From Lithodes maja (Eukaryota > Arthropoda > Malacostraca > Decapoda > Lithodidae), in the NCBI GenBank assembly GCA_037953745.1, contig JBAKBP010003202.1, positions 94,454 to 158,453 of the forward strand: a stretch of 64,000 nt of DNA, written 5' to 3'. A model generated the notes under the pieces. The model had not been told where the DNA came from. It saw nothing but the letters and a program-made list of their open reading frames with translations, and did not search any database. The translations under genes were made by a program, and so were the position numbers. The first letter of the stretch is position 1. Each line of letters starts with the position of its first letter. Shown here one piece after another: positions 1 to 10,777 of this stretch.

Positions 1-147
1 TGTGGTTTTGGTGTGAAACAGGATCATTTTGATATTTTGGATTCCTGTCAACGTGTTGATATTAGAGTTTTAGAATCCCTCTATATTTCAAAATTAAAAC
101 CCTCCCTTAACTCTACTGTATCATCGCACCCGCTTAACTTTGTTTAA
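1..147 (+). CDS. Penelope-like element ORF, C-terminal end (partial)
   Basis: The frame is open from base 1 to a TAA at 145-147 and encodes 48 residues that run off the left edge. It contains the motif LESLYISKLKPSLN followed by a short hydrophilic tail. An E-x-LYI-x-x-x-KPSLN block is typical of the C-terminal end of the GIY-YIG endonuclease domain of Penelope-like retroelements, where the glutamate belongs to the nuclease active site. The family differs from the PLE at 1797-4879, whose equivalent block reads LEALYIQALHPNIN. The catalytic GIY and RT parts lie outside the window. The call rests on this one block plus the PLE-like tail that follows. Confidence 0.6.
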   Translation, partial: CGFGVKQDHFDILDSCQRVDIRVLESLYISKLKPSLNSTVSSHPLNFV

Positions 148-402
148 ATTACCCCTCCTTTGTATTAACCTTATCATTCTGCCCCATATATATATTTTGT
201 TTTTGTTTTTGTTATGTTCTAATTATTTTCAATAAGCTTTAAAGCTTTCATATTTGTAATATTATCTTTTGATTTGTAGACCACTGAAGATGACACCAGT
301 GTGATGTCGAAACGTTTGATAATAAAGTATGGAACTGCTCGTAGCGTACTTTGTTCTTCTATTCCTGCTGAAGATACGGTTCCCAAGGAACACTCCTCTC
401 TC
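148..402 (+). other. PLE 3' untranslated tail with hammerhead-like motif
   Basis: AT-rich non-coding DNA follows the PLE stop codon. At about 283-315 there is CTGAAGA, a short potential stem (GACA with TGTC) and then GAAACG, which resembles the CUGANGA...GAAA core of the hammerhead ribozymes known in PLE terminal repeats. I could not identify a convincing stem III or cleavage triplet, so the ribozyme reading is tentative. The element ends at or near the (TA)n tract. Confidence 0.35.
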
Positions 403-439
403 CGATATATATATATAATTATATATATATATATATATA

Positions 440-463
<24 letters not shown>
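403..463. repeat. (TA)n microsatellite
   Basis: TA dinucleotides interrupted by AATT, lying between the PLE tail and the poly(T) that marks the 3' end of the minus-strand LINE. Confidence 0.95.
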
Positions 464-2544
<2,081 letters not shown>

Positions 2545-3713
2545 CAGTGGCGGCGGCTCGTGATAAAATAATATGGAGGGACTGCATATTTCCTATATCA
2601 GTAACATTATTATAAACAAAACATTACTACTGTACTTACTTTATTATCTTTGTATACTGTTCACAAGATAACAATGGTGTAGGTCTTTCTTTTGTTTTAA
2701 TTTCCTATCAATATTTTTGCTAAGTGTCAAATGAGAAAAAATAATGTTTTGCAAACATCTAACTATTTGCCATTATGCTCAATCAACCTATCATGTTTGG
2801 TGTTGTGGTGAAATTAATAAAATGTAGATTATAATAATAATACAGCATAGCCTAGTTAGAAATACCCAAAAGCCACGATCGATCGAAGCTTTGTAATAAT
2901 AATGTAAAGCTTGCAAAACAAACTAACTAAAACAGGGACGACATAATATAAAGACATAATAACTTATCAAAATTTCTGTGGAAATAACGCTTTAGTAAAA
3001 TACTTTTTTGAAATATAAGAACACAAGACCACCACAATTCTGACATTTTCAGTATTTTTGCTAAATTATTTACTCATAAACTTCAGAAGTTGCTTTATAA
3101 GCTAAGAAAATCGCCTACAGCCAGGTAGGCCGAGCTAGAAACATAGAAAATAATCACTGATTATGAAAAAAGGGAAACATTAAGTCTTAAATAGGCTAAG
3201 GGAATGCCTGCAAGGTATTTAATAAACTGAATAAAATCGCATCCCTAGACTAATGGTAGGCCTAGTCTATATAAATCATAAGCGTCCTTCATGCTCATGT
3301 ATACTAACCAAAATGTATGATAGTGAAATACTAAGAACACTGAAACAAAGCTACGATCGATCGTAGCTAACAGAATGCTATTCATGCACACGCATAAATC
3401 ATATGTCAACACAAGACTGAGGGGCAGTGAGGGCTGACGCTGGTGCAGCTCATAGAGTCTTTTGGTGCCGCCACTGTGGCTGGGAAAACTCTTGTACGGT
3501 ACTAGATGTTATACTTATGAAATCTGCTCAATTGAGGTTAGAATTTAACACAATTTAACATAGCAAGCTGCTGAATAGTATACAGATGCTTAGTATTTTC
3601 AAATGTATGTTGTCAAATATTAACCTCCTGTGTCTATCATAATCATCTGCCTGACAGTGCTGTGAGCCAGGGAGGTCTGCAGCCCAACAGCTCTCATGGA
3701 CGAGCCGCCACTG
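2545..3713. mobile_element. hAT-type non-autonomous transposon (MITE), 1169 bp
   Basis: An insertion inside the PLE flanked by a perfect 8-bp duplication, AGTTTTAG, at 2537-2544 and 3714-3721. The ends are inverted: the left end begins CAGTGGCGGCGGCTCGT, and the right end read in reverse begins CAGTGGCGGCTCGTCC, with a 3-base indel between them. An 8-bp TSD and CAGTGGCGG-type termini fit the hAT superfamily. No transposase ORF is present. The interior is AT-rich, holds two copies of a TACGATCGATCG-like palindrome (around 2876 and 3352) and an internal copy of the terminal word GCCGCCACTG near 3465. Confidence 0.9.
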
Positions 3714-4534
3714 AGTTTTAGTGAATAACGGATACTCCAACTCCGACATCTCCAGCACCACCAACCACCATCTTGAAAAATGGTACAACTAAAGCCCTCC
3801 CAACATTGACCCCCCCCAATGAAATCAAGATCTTCTACCGCAACTTTATGTCCTCTGAACACAAAAATTACGAGGCCGTCATAAAAGAAATAATCTCCAA
3901 GCATGTCCACCCAACCAACCCCGAAAACAAAATCAAATTAATAATTTATTACAAATCCCCCAAGACCTCCAACCTCGTTCTCCGCAACAAACCAGCTTCT
4001 ACCAAGATAAAGAGCCCGATGACCGACGATCACATCATTTACCAACATACCTGTAATTATGAGGACTGTGGACCTCATTTCTATATTGGCATGACGCAGA
4101 CTCGCCTATCACATCTGTTAACTCTTCACCTTCAGGCTGGAGCCATCAAAGACCACTATCTCACCCCTAACCACCCCCACCTCACACGCAACGATTTAGA
4201 GAAACACACCACCATACTCGATAAAGAAAGTGACCCAAGAAGATTACCAATACTCGAAGCGTTATATATCCAAGCCTTACATCCTAACATCAACAACCAA
4301 ACTCTGGACCTTCAGATCCTCCCTTCTACCAAAAGGCACTTCCCTACAGGGCCTAACGCCCCCCCTTGCCCCCCGGTGCCCTTGATGCAGCCCCCCACGC
4401 TACCTCCTTCACCTTCGTCTGCTGCCGGTGCCACACGTACTACGCAACTTAGGCCACGCCCCTCGACACGCAGCCAATCAGCTTCGACCTTGCCAATCGA
4501 CCACCACCTTCCCTCATCCAGTGCGCCTGCATGA
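3714..4534 (+). pseudogene. PLE RT end and GIY-YIG endonuclease
   Basis: The PLE coding sequence resumes after the MITE. The first 70 bases continue the RT/linker in one frame up to a TAA near 3788. The rest is open in another frame from about 3773, so there is a frameshift near 3770-3790 in addition to the MITE. The second part encodes a C-x5-C-x-x-H zinc-like cluster followed directly by HFYIGMTQTRLSHLL (the GIY-YIG core, YIG form) and later LEALYIQALHP with the conserved Glu. A Pro/Ser-rich tail of about 80 residues follows the nuclease, longer than usual. The nuclease would nick the target DNA for priming. Confidence 0.8.
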
Positions 4535-4789
4535 CGCGGATCCCTCACCAACACACCTAGAATATCTCTCCACCAATAGCAGACATTTGCCCCCTGATTT
4601 TCGCCCCTTCTGATCCTCCTCCCTCTATATATACCCTTCCTGTTTACTTTTTATATCATCCTATCATTACTTGATAATGCTGGTTGTCCAGTGAAACGCG
4701 TCGTATATCCTGTATCATCATGAACATTAATGTAACCCTGTACCACCATAAATTTTGCTAACCTCATTCATCTACTTCCTGCCTCCCAG
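4535..4789 (+). other. PLE 3' tail / pseudo-LTR with hammerhead-like hairpin and splice acceptor
   Basis: Non-coding DNA between the PLE stop and the N-terminal coding start of the next copy. Around 4671-4705 a TTGATAA-like core is followed by a perfect CTGG/CCAG hairpin, then GAAACGCGTC. The GAAAC and GTC parts match the hammerhead consensus, but the first core departs at two positions (U for C3, A for G8). Just before the next ORF the tract CTACTTCCTGCCTCCCAG (to 4789) looks like a splice acceptor, consistent with the 5'-leader intron reported for Penelope. Confidence 0.45.
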
Positions 4790-4877
4790 CGAAAACTCAT
4801 CAGAGACCTGGAAACCTTGAATAATAAAATTTCCAATGCAGAAATTGCCATTTCTTTCAACCTCGTATGTATTAAAG

Positions 4878-4879
<2 letters not shown>
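4790..4879 (+). CDS. Second PLE copy, N-terminal ORF start (truncated)
   Basis: Directly after the splice-acceptor-like CAG at 4787-4789, an open frame encodes about 30 residues containing LIRDLETLNNKISNAEIAI and then FNLVCIKEN, running into (TA)n. An amphipathic Leu/Lys/Glu helix followed by a Cys-containing segment is the usual N-terminal start of PLE proteins. It sits downstream of a PLE 3' end in the same orientation, so I read it as the next unit of a head-to-tail tandem cut off by the microsatellite. Confidence 0.5.

Positions 4880-4931
<52 letters not shown>
4880..4931. repeat. (TA)n microsatellite
   Basis: About 26 TA units truncating the second PLE copy. Confidence 0.95.
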
Positions 4932-4932
<1 letters not shown>

Positions 4933-4959
4933 TTATATAAAGAACGTAGAAATGTGTAC

Positions 4960-5141
4960 CTTAATTTCATCATCGTCGGGGTTGGTGCTCTTGTCCGCTT
5001 TCCTTTTCCGCCTTTACCCTTCCCTGCAGGTCGAGGAAGGGTGTCATCTGCAGGGAGCATGTCACGGTCCTCATGCTCAAGGTCGCTTGGAACAAGTTCC
5101 ATGGTCAAGTCACTGTCGCCTGCCCTCTCACGTCCACGTTC
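4960..5141 (-). CDS. Candidate internal exon, unknown gene
   Basis: On the minus strand a pyrimidine-rich acceptor (TTTTTTCAG) precedes base 5141 and a donor (AAG|GTACAC) follows base 4960. The 182-bp interval has one fully open frame, whose product is acidic then basic: it includes DSDLTMELVPSDLEHEDRD and GKGKGGKGKRTRAP. The other two frames stop early. GC content is higher than the AT-rich flanks. I do not recognise the protein. It could be a host exon or a chance open frame in an old element; a similarly acidic candidate first exon lies upstream at 5775-5883. Confidence 0.3.
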
Positions 5142-5190
5142 CTGAAAAAACTGCCAAAAAAAAAATATTATGCACAGGATTATAATACTT

Positions 5191-5360
5191 GTTGAGAGAC
5201 AGATACCATGGCCAGGTTTCAAACCCACTGACCCCTCGTATATTACGGAGAGCTGGGCACCGTCACCACTCGGTCATGACAGTGGTGAAAATGTCCAGTC
5301 CTCCCAAATATACCTGTGGTCAGTGGGTTCGAAACCTGTTCATGGTACCTGTCTCCCAAC
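5191..5360. repeat. Small foldback element with tRNA B-box-like arms
   Basis: Arms of about 43 bp (5191-5233 and 5318-5360) are inverted copies with roughly five differences. Each arm includes a GGTTTCRAACCCACTGACC-like stretch; the right arm contains GGTTCGAAACC, which fits the tRNA B-box consensus GGTTCGANNCC. The spacer is 84 bp. It could be a MITE or two inverted tRNA-derived ends. Confidence 0.6.
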
Positions 5361-5774
5361 ATGACCGCAATTTCTTTATAAAATGAGTAATAATATATAA
5401 CCTTATTTCTTTTACAGGTGTGGTATTTCGCTGCGGAACTCGGGGAAGCTGATCTTGGCCATGGATAGGTGATAAAGATGAACTAAATAATTATTTAAAT
5501 AAAATATAAATAAATAAAATTTGTTTTACCTAAGCCTTCGTAATTTGATAAAATGTATGAACATTTATATAAAGTAATATTTGAATAATAGAGAAATAAT
5601 CCCTGGATAATCAAACACTAAAAAAATAGTGTCAATTAAAAGAAAGTAATAATATTTAAAGTAAAAAGGCCATCCACCAATAAATGCGCTCACAACATAA
5701 TCATGCCACGCCTTCCCGGCCGACCAAACAAAAGCCTCCATTTTCGGAGTGGACGGCTACGTGTACCGCCACAC
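5361..5774. other. AT-rich intergenic DNA, no gene seen
   Basis: Low-complexity AT-rich sequence with ATAAATAAA runs. A short GC-richer patch at 5418-5468 is preceded by TTTCTTTTACAG on the plus strand and could mimic a small exon, but it carries no recognisable peptide. Confidence 0.5.
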
Positions 5775-5883
5775 CTTTAAACTCGCTCTCGCTCTCTTCA
5801 CTGGCCATTTCCTCTGGTTGCAATGGGTCTAATACATCAGTGCCAGCCCTATACTCCTGTAAGCCACTAGAAGACATTTGCAA
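5775..5883 (-). CDS. Candidate first exon, unknown gene
   Basis: A minus-strand frame opens with two nearby ATGs (5883 and 5877) and encodes an acidic peptide containing MSSSGLQEYRAGTDVLDPL then EEMASEESESEFK, ending at a possible donor AAAG|GTGTGG (5775). Upstream on the same strand lies a GC-rich CpG-containing tract with a CCAAT-type motif, the sort of setting expected for a first exon. It may belong with the candidate exon at 4960-5141, but the phase of an intermediate exon is not resolved. No family recognised. Confidence 0.3.
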
Positions 5884-5972
5884 CCAGCTTCCAGGAACAT
5901 ATTATGAAGAGGAAAGAGTGGAGGCAAAGAGAGAGAATTCAAGACGCGCGGGGGGCCGAGCGGCCGGCTCAG

Positions 5973-6043
5973 CCAATCACAGCGCCGGAGAGCGGTAGGC
6001 GTGACTATATTAAGGGGGTGGGGGAGGCTGCAGTGGTCATTCA
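5973..6043 (+). promoter_or_regulatory. Putative CCAAT/TATA/Inr core promoter
   Basis: CCAAT at 5973-5977, TATATTAA at 6006-6013 and an arthropod-type initiator TCATTC at 6038-6043, about 32 bases after the TATA start. The spacing is right for a TATA promoter. No open frame of note follows, so this could be the promoter of an old LTR or of a non-coding transcript. Confidence 0.4.
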
Positions 6044-7639
6044 CCTCTCGGAACCCACTGGGCGCACTTCTTGCAACCCACTTCCTCTCTCTCGCCTGGG
6101 CACCAAAGGGAACTCGGAACCACTTATTCCAGCCACCCAGCCCTCACTAAATGTTCCAGTAAAGACCACCTCAGGTCTAGCATCGCTCTCTCCTACTAGG
6201 CGGATACACCTTCAGTATCCGGCCGCCTGTCGTCACATCACTGGCTTGCATACCTACAGCCAAGCGATTCAAGAGGGATGACAGATAGTAGACGGGAGCG
6301 AGAATTTCCAGAAGAGCTATTGGCCTGCTCTGAGGTGGTGAAATTGTTCCAGCACACACCTAGCAGTATACAATATATATATTTTTAAAGGACCCATATT
6401 GGGCCCGAACCAGACTTAAAGAAAGAGAGAAAATGCGTGACTAACCCAGTGGTTCCATAATAATTGATGTGTCCTTATAGGACAACTAAAGAGAAAAGAT
6501 ACTAGACTTTTGTTTATAAATAAAATTATGATGTGTTAAGAGGGAAATAGTTATTCTTGTTAGAGAAGGCTCCATGCCGATTAGCTATAACTAGTATAGG
6601 ATCTGATAGTACAGCAAATAGATATTAATATTAAAGTAAAAGGGAATAATTCTTGAGGATAGACACGCAACTATAAGGCTCAGGGGAATATATAATAGTT
6701 GCCATTAGACTAGCTTTAGTTTGAGAAATAGGTAGGAAGGACACTAGTCCGTCTGATCAACGAAATCTTTGGTTATAAAGCAAACATTACCTATTATCAT
6801 AGTTAAAGGAATATTCGGTCAGTTCTGTGTTAAGCGTTACGGGTGTTAAGTCCAGGATAATATTGTAATCATAAGAATCTATGTAAACGGATGAAAGTGG
6901 AGAATCTTGTCCATGTAGAGTTATTGAGGTACTGCTTACATTAGATTAAGAATTATTATTGACTAGGTGGTATATGTGAATATAAATTGTTTGTAATAGG
7001 ATTACGCGAATATATAATCTGAGAGTGTTCTCGATAGGGCAATCGAGGTAACTTGTAACAACGCCCTGGTCATTTGAGTAAAATGTATTGTATGAAGTAA
7101 CAAAAATATTATATAATCAAAGAGTATTTAGATAAGGCAATTGAGGTAAAATTGTAAAAACGCCCTTGTAATATGAGTAAATGTATTGTATATGGTTAAG
7201 AGGAAATATTTATTAAAAGGTCATATGTAGTAACGCCTTGGTCTCTGAAGTAGACATAGTAGGCCCGGTAAAAGTATATAATTCCGAAGTTTAGTTTAGG
7301 AATATAACTCTTGTTTTAGATAAGTGAATAAAGGTATGATTCATTGATGCCCTGGTCTCTGGAGTAGACACAGCAGGGCTCGGTAAACACCATATTATTG
7401 TAGAAACTAGTAACGTGCCTTTGGATCGAAACTGACTTGAGTCAATACCTGAATATCGGGAATCCAAATAGTGAGTAACGGGAGTTCTAGGGTTCCAAAT
7501 TACAACCTATGATGGGTCGACGTAATATTCAATACGTGTCTTGAACTCAGCTCGGCCAGAACAGAGAAGCAGTTATTAGTGTAGTAGCAAGTTTGAATAC
7601 ACTGATAATTTTGTTGATGAGACTGAGTTAAGTAACGTT
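6044..7639. other. Non-coding region, no gene recognised
   Basis: No open frame of substance on either strand. It contains a degenerate tandem repeat at 7033-7200 and a second repeated phrase (CCTGGTCTCTGRAGTAGACA-like) near 7237 and 7352. It may be the remains of an LTR-type element downstream of the promoter-like site at 5973-6043, but no LTR partner is visible. Confidence 0.4.
7033..7200. repeat. Degenerate ~98-bp tandem duplication
   Basis: Two units starting at 7033 (GATAGGGCAATCGAGG) and 7131 (GATAAGGCAATTGAGG), each followed by an AACGCCC word and ATGAGTAAAATGTATTG-like sequence. Confidence 0.7.
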
Positions 7640-7726
7640 GTAATCTATTTATTTATTTTTAATGATTTCACCACACTACCAAACACCTCTAATGACACTA
7701 ATGAAAGCATATAATTATGTAATCCA

Positions 7727-7794
7727 CCGGGATTCGAACCTGGGTTATCACACACAGATTTTTAGACACCTTAACCATTACACCACCAAGACGG
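7727..7794 (-). other. tRNA-like segment (A and B boxes)
   Basis: Read on the minus strand: TGGTGTAATGGTTAAGGTG (A-box-like D arm) and, about 30 bases later, GGTTCGAATCC, an exact B-box match. The T stem has one A-C mismatch and the acceptor strands do not pair, so it is tRNA-derived rather than a working tRNA gene. A diverged copy is at 17378-17451 and a truncated one ends at 17727. Confidence 0.65.
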
Positions 7795-7798
7795 TTAA

Positions 7799-8409
7799 CC
7801 CAAAAACGGCGAGTTATGTGTAATGGACACCACACAACTGGGCGGACAAATTAGGCTCCATTCCCACCTATAATCGTCATTTTACGATAAATATCGTTAT
7901 TACTTATTCATATGTGCCTATTTTACCTTTAATATGAAGATAGTAACCTGTAACAACAATAAAACAAGTGGGAATATAATTTTTTTGGTCAAAATCGCGA
8001 AATGTAAGCGAGCGGTTCATTCATCAAGTGCGAGCCAGCTGGCACCACACCCTCCTCTCTCTAAGCCTGGAGAGTGACTGAGGCCTGTATATCTCTCTTG
8101 CTCTCTTTCCCACGCATTGACACACACATGACCACACCATGCAACCGTCTTTCAGATGTTAGCACGAAAATATACCAATGAATAAGGGAATAACAGGGAA
8201 AATAGGTGATAATTGAAGGGGGGGGGGAAAGGGGGGAAGGAGGGGATGTGGAGGAGTGATATGAGGTATGAAGGAAAAAACAAAACAAAAACTAATTGTT
8301 TTTAGTGCTACTGGGGCCTTTTAAAAAGTTTTTTTTAGGCCTTGGCTCAAATGAGGACGCCCGCCTTTGCCCAGTACGGACTCATATGAGAACACTTGCC
8401 GTTTATGGG
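7799..8409. mobile_element. TTAA-flanked MITE (piggyBac-like), copy 1
   Basis: A 611-bp insertion flanked by TTAA at 7795-7798 and 8410-8413. Terminal inverted repeats are CCCAAAAACGGCGAG on the left and CCCATAAACGGCAAG on the right (read inverted). The paralogous repeat unit at about 17450 lacks it. Its interior, inverted, resembles the MITE at 20685-21326 around the phrase TATCACCTATTTTCCC. There is no transposase. TTAA duplication and CCC ends fit the piggyBac superfamily. Confidence 0.85.
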
Positions 8410-8617
8410 TTAAAGGTTTATGCACACGCCTATGACTTATTATCCAATCTCGAATACTGGATATTTATCTAATCATGTTCATATTCCCACCACACAATGG
8501 TAGCCTAATGTTTAAGTGAGAGGAAAGAATATTCATGGGGCACACAACATATAGAACGGCCTCGCAACGAAATATCCCTGAACCTACTAATCTATTTTTT
8601 ATTAATTTCACCACACC

Positions 8618-9591
8618 TCTCGTGAATCCTAGCTGGTATCTATACCATAGTTTGAATTTCCCGGGTTCACAACAGCTGGTTCCTTTTTGTTTATACGCAT
8701 TACTTTATTTATCTTTGTGGAAAAATAGTACTGTGGTTACACCAATTATATCTTAGTTTATTTTCCCTTTTTATTTAATCACAGAGGACGATATAGAACC
8801 CTTAACCCTTAAAGAACGGCCCCCGGCTATAGCCGGGCACCAATTTGCAGCAAGTTAGGAGCATTATTATGGCTTTTAAAGGGTTAAAATCGAGTGCAAA
8901 TGGCCGGGAGTGCAGCGGGCCACACGTCCGACTCCCAGGGCCTACCGCCGCCCACTGACTCACCCTCCCTGTGTTCTCGAGAGGCCGGCAGTGTAGCCAG
9001 TAGTGAGCATAGCTGGGAAAAATATACCGCTATACGCTAAATTCCCATGTTACTGGTACCACTGTATGAGAACCACAAGTGCTACGTAGCTCGTTCTGGT
9101 CTCATTTTGAAGCTTTTAGCGCCTAGTTTTTTGCTGAATACATTTCTTTTCATGCAGATACTTGATTTATCATTTAGGAGGGCCTAAATATGCCCAAATA
9201 AGCCCAAAACCCTCCGCTAGACGAGGGTTAAATATATTTTATATTGTCACAATAAAAGGGAATATCAGACACAATTCACACAGACTTTGTCCCGCTAACA
9301 ACAAACCACCAGTTGCTGCCACATAACACCAGAACTTCACTGATATTCACCTATCGACATGTCCATCACCTAAGCTACACTCTTTGCATCACAGCTAAGT
9401 TCCTTTAATACTAGAAGTACTTCATAGATATTACTGGAACTACCACAGATAACCTACACATACATGTTTACAAGTAAGTCAAACGCCGACCCGGTATCAC
9501 ATTTATAGCCTAGGCCAATTCATCTTTCCAGGTTTAATTATTTAATTTATATACGTTTCTCCTCTACTCCCTAGGAATAATAAACAGGATA
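8618..9591 (+). repeat. BEL 5' LTR (contains a MITE)
   Basis: Matches the 3' LTR at 16787-17333 from its start (TCTCGTGAATCC; TGTCGTGAATCC in the 3' LTR) to its end (AACAGGATA). It is 974 bp long because of the MITE at 8806-9227; otherwise about 550 bp. Confidence 0.9.
8806..9227. mobile_element. TTAA-flanked MITE, copy 2 (inside the BEL 5' LTR)
   Basis: A 422-bp insertion with TTAA at 8802-8805 and 9228-9231. The 3' LTR has the empty site (ACCCTTAAATAT). Ends start CCCTTAAAGAACGG and, inverted, CCCTCGTCTAGCGG. An internal TTAA at 8884-8887 together with an inverted CCCTTTAAAAGCC suggests a smaller element may be nested at its left end. Confidence 0.85.
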
Positions 9592-10777
9592 TAATTAGTG
9601 CCGTGTGCCCAGGATACTGGGCCATCTGTTATATATTGATAAGAATTGGGGGGGTATTAGGTTTAACTTGTCTGCCTTTGTGTAGAGCTGGGCGATCCAG
9701 TGGACAAATGTTGAGGGGCGCATATGTCCCGGATTTTCCGCTGGACCGTCCAGTGCAGTGCCCTGTTTTTTTTTGTTAAGTTCTATAGACCAGGGGCAAG
9801 GGTGGACACTGTCAGGCAGACCTCAGCCTGGGTTAGATGTGCCAGGGAGCCGGAAGGTATTAGATAGGCTACTGAACAGAGCGCATGCCTTCGTTGAGAA
9901 GAAGGACGGGGCCGAGGAGCAGTCGACACAATACGCTAGATCTAAAGATTATGACGACGGCTGCGGCTGTTCCTCCTTCAGAGGAGTCGTGATCTTTCTT
10001 TCTCTTTCTTTTCCTTTCTTTTTCAGGTATTAACTTTGTAATTGTTAAAATTTAATATAGTAAAGTAAATATTGTAAAGTAGAGTAATATGACATAGGGT
10101 AAAATTTCCTTTTCTTTGATAATGTGTAAACTCACAGGGGGCACGCGATCTGCATGCTTCAATTTGCTTGGTTGCTGTTGTCATCAATGTAAGTAGGTTA
10201 GCCTAGGCTTAGAATAGATTAGAATAGGTTAGCCTACAGTGACGATTAGTATTGTTGTTCCTTAACACCTTACGAGTGGCCTAGGCGGTAATTTATATGT
10301 ACCGCCCAGCGGGGTGTTTTTACCCTAAATAGGGTTGTTTACGTGATCATTTTCATGCCTAAATAAGACCCAGAGCGTAAAACAAGTATCTATCCCTGAA
10401 AGGGCATAAACAGAGCTTTCCAATGACACCCCAACCATCCTTGTACGACCACTGGCTTTCTTGCAACGATCGCGCAACACGAGTGCAAAAACCATGTAAT
10501 TAGGTACTTTCCCTACATAATTCCCTGTGTAGTGAGTGTGAGGGGGGATGGAAAGGTGGTTTTCACTTCAGTTGGCCCACCGCGGTGGTGGGCGGCGGTC
10601 ATAGCCTTTCTACGCTCCTCACACCGCTCAGCTCTCTCTCTCTCTGCAACATTACGTGCTGAAAATGGCACACGACATAAGTTGTGAACCGCCACTTAGT
10701 CCAAATTTATTTCACACGACATAAGTTGCGCGCCGCCAAAGAAGGGTTAAGGTTTAGTTACCGTAAATCTTTTAAGA
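9592..10777 (+). other. BEL leader between 5' LTR and gag
   Basis: Untranslated leader containing a MITE at 10266-10746. The expected primer-binding site near 9592-9610 (AGTGCCGTGTGCCC) does not begin with TGG, so it is degenerate or I have not identified it. No protein seen. Confidence 0.6.
10266..10746. mobile_element. TTAA-flanked MITE, copy 3 (family 1)
   Basis: A 481-bp element with TTAA at 10262-10265 and 10747-10750 in the BEL leader. It shares long stretches with the elements at 29144-30134, 33319-33798 (inverted) and 34573-35039, including GAGCTTTCCAATGACACC and TTGCAACGATCG. The start CACCTTACGAGTGGCC is diagnostic of this family. Confidence 0.85.

Larger units (their letters stand above)
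7640..8617. repeat. 325-bp tandem repeat with tRNA-like module, left part
   Basis: The left part of a tandem array whose right part is at 17334-17727. Comparing the phrase TTTCACCACAC: one unit runs 7673-8612. After removing the MITE at 7799-8409 and one TTAA copy it is 325 bp, the same as the unit rebuilt across the BEL insertion (17334-17658). The end of a preceding unit is visible at 7640-7672. Each unit carries a minus-strand tRNA-like segment. Confidence 0.75.

Noticed and set aside
2876..3370. CGATCGATCG palindromes as a specific regulatory site
   Set aside because: Only two copies, both internal to the hAT-type MITE; no basis for a function.
5684..6281. Plus-strand ORFs over the GC-rich promoter-like region
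   Set aside because: No domain; composition follows GC-rich untranslated sequence around the putative promoter.
7727..7794. Functional tRNA gene
   Set aside because: A and B boxes are present but the acceptor strands do not pair, the T stem has a mismatch, and the segment recurs as part of a 325-bp repeat.
9758..10033. 91-residue ORF in the BEL leader
   Set aside because: Lies between LTR and gag, ends in low-complexity Phe/Ser, and has no counterpart in Pao elements.
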